NCBI GenBank assembly: GCA_963775275.1
Contig: CAVZII010000005.1
Location: 992,001-1,056,000 of the forward strand
Origin: JANWHQ01 sp963775275
Lineage (GTDB): Bacteria; Pseudomonadota; Alphaproteobacteria; Caulobacterales; Caulobacteraceae
Length of the DNA: 64,000 bases
Direction of reading: 5' to 3'
Part shown: positions 60,001 to 64,000 of the stretch, in pieces
How positions within the stretch are numbered: position 1 is the stretch's first letter
Layout: each line of letters opens with the position of its first letter
Made by a program: the position numbers and the translations under genes
The notes under the pieces: generated by a model
What the model was told of the DNA's origin: nothing
The model's input: the letters and a program-made list of their open reading frames with translations, nothing else
Database searches by the model: none

Positions 60001-61134
60001 ATGACGGCGAAAATCGCCGTGACTCGCGAACGGCGGCCGGGCGAGACGCGTGTCGCCGCCACCCCCGAAACCGTCAAGAAGCTCAAGGGCATGGGCTTCG
60101 ACGTGGTCGTCGAGACCGAGGCCGGCCTTGCCGCCTCCATGCCCGACGCCGACTACGCCGCCGCCGGCGCCGAGATCGCGCCCGACGCCGAGACCGCGCT
60201 GAAGAGCGCCGATGTCCTGTTCAAGGTCCGCGGCCCGGCGCCCGAGGAGATCAGGGCGCTGAAGGCCGACGCCATCGTCGCGGCCCTGCTCGACCCCCAT
60301 CAGGACAGGGCCACGCTCGAGGCCCTGGCCAGCAAGAAGGCGATCGCCTTCGCCATGGAGTTCATCCCCCGCATCACCCGCGCCCAGTCGATGGACGCCC
60401 TCTCCAGCCAGGCGAACCTCGCCGGCTACCGGGCCGTGATCGAGGCCTCCGCAGCCTATGGCCGGGTGATGCCGATGATGATGACGGCCGCCGGCACCGT
60501 GGCGCCGGCCAAGGTCTTCGTGATGGGCGCGGGCGTGGCCGGCCTGCAGGCGATCGCGACCGCGCGGCGTTTGGGCGCCGTGGTCACCGCCACCGACGTG
60601 CGTCCCGCGGCCAAGGAGCAGGTGGAGAGCCTCGGGGCCAAGTTCATCGCCGTCGAGGACGAGGAGTTCAAGGCGGCCGAGACCTCGGCCGGCTACGCCA
60701 AGGAGATGAGCGCCGAGTACCAGAAGAAGCAGGCCGAACTCGTCGCCGAGCACATCAAGAAGCAGGACATCGTCATCACCACCGCGCTCATCCCGGGCCG
60801 GCCGGCGCCCCGGCTGGTGTCCAAGGCGCACGTGGCCTCCATGCGGCCCGGGTCGGTGCTCGTGGACCTCGCCGTCGAGCAGGGCGGCAATGTGGAGGGC
60901 GCCAAGCCCGGCGAGATCGTCGAGTCCGGGGGCGTCAGGATCGTGGGCCTGACCAACCTGCCCGGCCGGATCGCGGCGGACGCCTCCTCGCTCTACGCCC
61001 GCAACCTCGTCGCCTTCGCCGGCCTCCTGGTCAACGAGGAGGGCCAGCTCGAACCGAACTACGAGGACGAGATCCTGAAGGCGTCGCTGGTCGCGCGGGA
61101 CGGCGCGGTCGTCCATCCGGCGCTGCAGAAATGA
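60001..61134 (+). CDS. pntA: NAD(P) transhydrogenase alpha subunit, part 1 (NAD-binding)
   Basis: A 377-residue soluble NAD-binding domain (dI) of proton-translocating transhydrogenase. It opens KIAVTRERRPGETRVAATPE, with GAGVAGLQAIATARRLGAVV near residue 175 as Rossmann motif and VDLAVEQGGN near 292. The three-part form with a separate membrane part is typical of alphaproteobacteria. ATG 60001 has GAGGTG seven bases before it; GTG 59992 is a possible alternative. First of a four-gene operon. Confidence 0.94.
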   Translation: MTAKIAVTRERRPGETRVAATPETVKKLKGMGFDVVVETEAGLAASMPDADYAAAGAEIAPDAETALKSADVLFKVRGPAPEEIRALKADAIVAALLDPHQDRATLEALASKKAIAFAMEFIPRITRAQSMDALSSQANLAGYRAVIEASAAYGRVMPMMMTAAGTVAPAKVFVMGAGVAGLQAIATARRLGAVVTATDVRPAAKEQVESLGAKFIAVEDEEFKAAETSAGYAKEMSAEYQKKQAELVAEHIKKQDIVITTALIPGRPAPRLVSKAHVASMRPGSVLVDLAVEQGGNVEGAKPGEIVESGGVRIVGLTNLPGRIAADASSLYARNLVAFAGLLVNEEGQLEPNYEDEILKASLVARDGAVVHPALQK

Positions 61135-61152
61135 CCACCCGAGGGAGCTGAG

Positions 61153-61503
61153 ATGGAAGCTGTCGATCCCACCGTCTTCCGCCTGGCCATCTTCGTGCTG
61201 GCGATCTTCGTCGGCTACTACGTGGTCTGGAGCGTGACGCCGGCGCTGCACACGCCCCTGATGAGCGTCACCAACGCCATCTCCTCGGTCATCATCGTCG
61301 GCGCCCTGCTCGCCGCGGCGGCCCATGGCGGCCGGGGCGGCGCCGAGGCCCTGTGGATCTCCAAGGGCGCGGGAGCGGTCGCCGCGGGCCTGGCCGCCGT
61401 CAACATCTTCGGCGGGTTCCTCGTCACGCAGCGGATGCTCGCCATGTACCGCAAGAAGGAGCGCGGCCCAGGCGGCGGGACCCATGGAGCGTCCGCCAAG
61501 TGA
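61153..61503 (+). CDS. pntAb: NAD(P) transhydrogenase alpha subunit, part 2 (membrane)
   Basis: A 116-residue protein with about four membrane spans that forms part of the proton channel (dII). FRLAIFVLAIFVGYYVVWSV is the first span, and HTPLMSVTNAISSVIIVGAL is diagnostic. VNIFGGFLVTQRMLAMY closes it. The GTG of the following gene overlaps its stop. Confidence 0.95.
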   Translation: MEAVDPTVFRLAIFVLAIFVGYYVVWSVTPALHTPLMSVTNAISSVIIVGALLAAAAHGGRGGAEALWISKGAGAVAAGLAAVNIFGGFLVTQRMLAMYRKKERGPGGGTHGASAK

Positions 61504-61843
61504 GCGCCGCCTGGGCGATCACCTGGCTCGGGCGGGCATGCCTGCTCGGCGCGGCGGCCGCCATCGGGGTCTATGTCGCCCACCTGGCCGGCGCCCGGGG
61601 CTGGAAGCGCCCCTGGAACGCGGCGGGGCTGTTCTTCACCGCCATCACCCTGACCCAGCTGCCGTTCCTGTTCGAGAACGACACCGATCCCAGGGGCGTG
61701 AGGACGGCGATGATCGCCACCGTCTGCCTGCTGGCCGCCGCGGGCCTCCAGGCCTTCACCGCCCTGCGCCGGCGCCGTGAGCGCCTGGAGCCGCCGGGCG
61801 CGCCGGCCTCCCTGGCAGGACCGCCCGACGAGGAGCCGGCCGC

Positions 61844-61847
<4 letters not shown>
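61500..61847 (+). CDS. Small membrane protein inserted in the pnt operon
   Basis: A 115-residue protein with three predicted spans: ITWLGRACLLGAAAAIGVYV, NAAGLFFTAITLTQLPFLF, and MIATVCLLAAAGLQAFTAL. The tail is charged and Pro-rich. GTG 61500 overlaps the pntAb stop and its own stop overlaps the pntB ATG, so it is coupled on both sides. I do not recognise the family. Its position suggests a link to transhydrogenase assembly or activity. Confidence 0.75.
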
Positions 61848-63256
<1,409 letters not shown>

Positions 63257-63337
63257 GCGCGCGGGCTTTCTCGCCTGAGGGCTACCGCGCGGGACGCCGG
63301 CTGCCTATGCTCCGGGGCCAAGGGCCAGTCTCGGAGC

Positions 63338-64000
63338 ATGACCATGCGATATAACCAGCTCGGCCGAACCGGCCTCTTCGTCTCGGAGCTCTGCCTGGGC
63401 GCCATGACCTTCGGGGGCGGCGACACCCAGGGCCTGTGGGCCGCCGTGGGCTCGCTCGCCCAGGCCGACGTGGACGCCCTGGTCGGCCGCTCGCTGGAGG
63501 CGGGCGTGAACTTCATCGACACCGCCAATGTCTACCACGCCGGCCGCTCCGAGCAGCTGGTCGGTCAGGCCTTGAAGAACCTGAACGTCAAGCGTTCGGA
63601 CGTGGTGATCGCCACCAAGGTCTACGGCGACATGGGTCCGGGCCCGAACGACCGCGGCGCCTCGCGCAGCCACATCCTGGACCAGGTGGACGAGAGCCTG
63701 CGCCGGCTCGGAACCGACCACATCGACCTCTACCAGATCCACGCCACCGACCCCGTCACCCCCCTGGAGGAGACCCTCTGGGCGCTCGACGACATCGTCC
63801 GCCAGGGCAAGGTCCGCTACGTCGGCGTCTCCAACTGGGCGGCCTGGCGCATCGCCAAGGCGCTCGGGATCTCCGAGCGGCGCGGCTTCGCCCGCTTCGA
63901 GACCCTGCAGGCCTACTACTCCATCGCCGGCCGCGACCTGGAGCGCGAGCTCGTCCCCCTGATGCGCGAGGAGAAGCTCGGCCTGATGGTCTGGTCGCCG
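63338..64000 (+). CDS. Aldo/keto reductase, truncated by the window end
   Basis: The first 221 residues of an NADP-dependent aldo/keto reductase. It begins MRYNQLGRTGLFVSELCLGA, with FIDTANVYHAGRSEQLVG near 57 (catalytic Asp, Tyr), VIATKVYG (Lys) and IDLYQIHATDP (His). The sequence fits the AKR 'oxidoreductase' group acting on general aldehydes. ATG 63338; a second ATG six bases on is an alternative. The C-terminal NADP-binding part lies beyond 64000. Separate transcript from pntB, 81 bases after it. Confidence 0.93.
   Translation, partial: MTMRYNQLGRTGLFVSELCLGAMTFGGGDTQGLWAAVGSLAQADVDALVGRSLEAGVNFIDTANVYHAGRSEQLVGQALKNLNVKRSDVVIATKVYGDMGPGPNDRGASRSHILDQVDESLRRLGTDHIDLYQIHATDPVTPLEETLWALDDIVRQGKVRYVGVSNWAAWRIAKALGISERRGFARFETLQAYYSIAGRDLERELVPLMREEKLGLMVWSP

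Noticed and set aside
61353..61500. Upstream extension of the pnt membrane protein
   Set aside because: It overlaps pntAb in another frame and is Arg/Gly-rich. The GTG at 61500 gives a compact membrane protein with coupled overlap.

Overview
The window is a very GC-rich, densely packed bacterial chromosome segment with housekeeping genes and no phage, plasmid or insertion-sequence genes. Several traits point to an alphaproteobacterium of the Caulobacterales, close to Phenylobacterium or Caulobacter. These are a three-part NAD(P) transhydrogenase, an L21 with a long Ala/Lys/Pro tail, COQ9 next to rpsU, TIGR02300-aroA-cmk-rpsA, RegB/RegA with SenC, PhaR, and an aa3-type oxidase subunit IV. The genus is an inference from gene order and protein similarity recalled by eye; no search was run.

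Layout. 1-2.5 kb: argH, a small lipoprotein and lysA overlap as a minus-strand operon, with a TlpA thioredoxin diverging from argH. 2.6-8.4 kb: cold shock protein, rplU-rpmA (rpmA frameshifted), glmM, glmS and a GalU-like transferase, which supply amino-sugar and sugar-nucleotide precursors. 8.4-12.2 kb: first copy of a 166-bp repeat, a VOC/MarR pair around an AT-rich operator, a sugar epimerase, a hydrolase and a family-9 glycosyltransferase. 12.3-17.6 kb: infC (ATT start), rpmI, rplT, pheS, pheT. 17.6-24 kb: cytochrome P460-like protein, TIGR02300 protein, aroA, cmk, rpsA, an acyl-CoA-dehydrogenase-fold protein. 24-30.4 kb: mutS, second repeat copy, a cyclodeaminase-like gene, glnD (frameshifted). 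30.4-41 kb: a DUF4908-like protein, phaR, rpsU (apparent ATC start), COQ9, a phosphatase, then ABC exporter, DUF374 acyltransferase, waaA and lpxK (frameshifted) for lipid A, and purD. 41-47.5 kb: two related pentapeptide-repeat proteins, an Hsp20 with a possible RNA thermometer, two exported methyltransferase-like proteins, an SCP2 protein, a lipase-like hydrolase. 47.5-55.2 kb: hisN-type phosphatase, third repeat copy, regA, regB, senC, an autotransporter and a lipoprotein with a toxin-like domain. 55.4-64 kb: coaBC, dut, a structured leader before an ornithine/diaminopimelate decarboxylase-type gene, a complex-I-associated NDUFA9-like protein, cytochrome oxidase subunit IV, a four-gene pnt operon with an additional membrane protein, and a truncated aldo/keto reductase.

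The most unusual signal is the 166-bp element present three times (8383, 26808, 48415). It is two diverged hairpins, each bounded by CTAG, joined by a 13-nt spacer. In three of its six ends the CTAG supplies the TAG stop codon of the neighbouring gene. Other leads are two translation-machinery genes that appear to start at ATT and ATC, a candidate speF leader RNA, a candidate ROSE thermometer, and the lipoprotein with the toxin-like domain beside the autotransporter. Three single-gene frameshifts in genes that should be intact (rpmA, glnD, lpxK) suggest residual indel errors in the sequence; treat single-base oddities with that in mind.

No tRNA, rRNA, CRISPR array or transposase was recognised.
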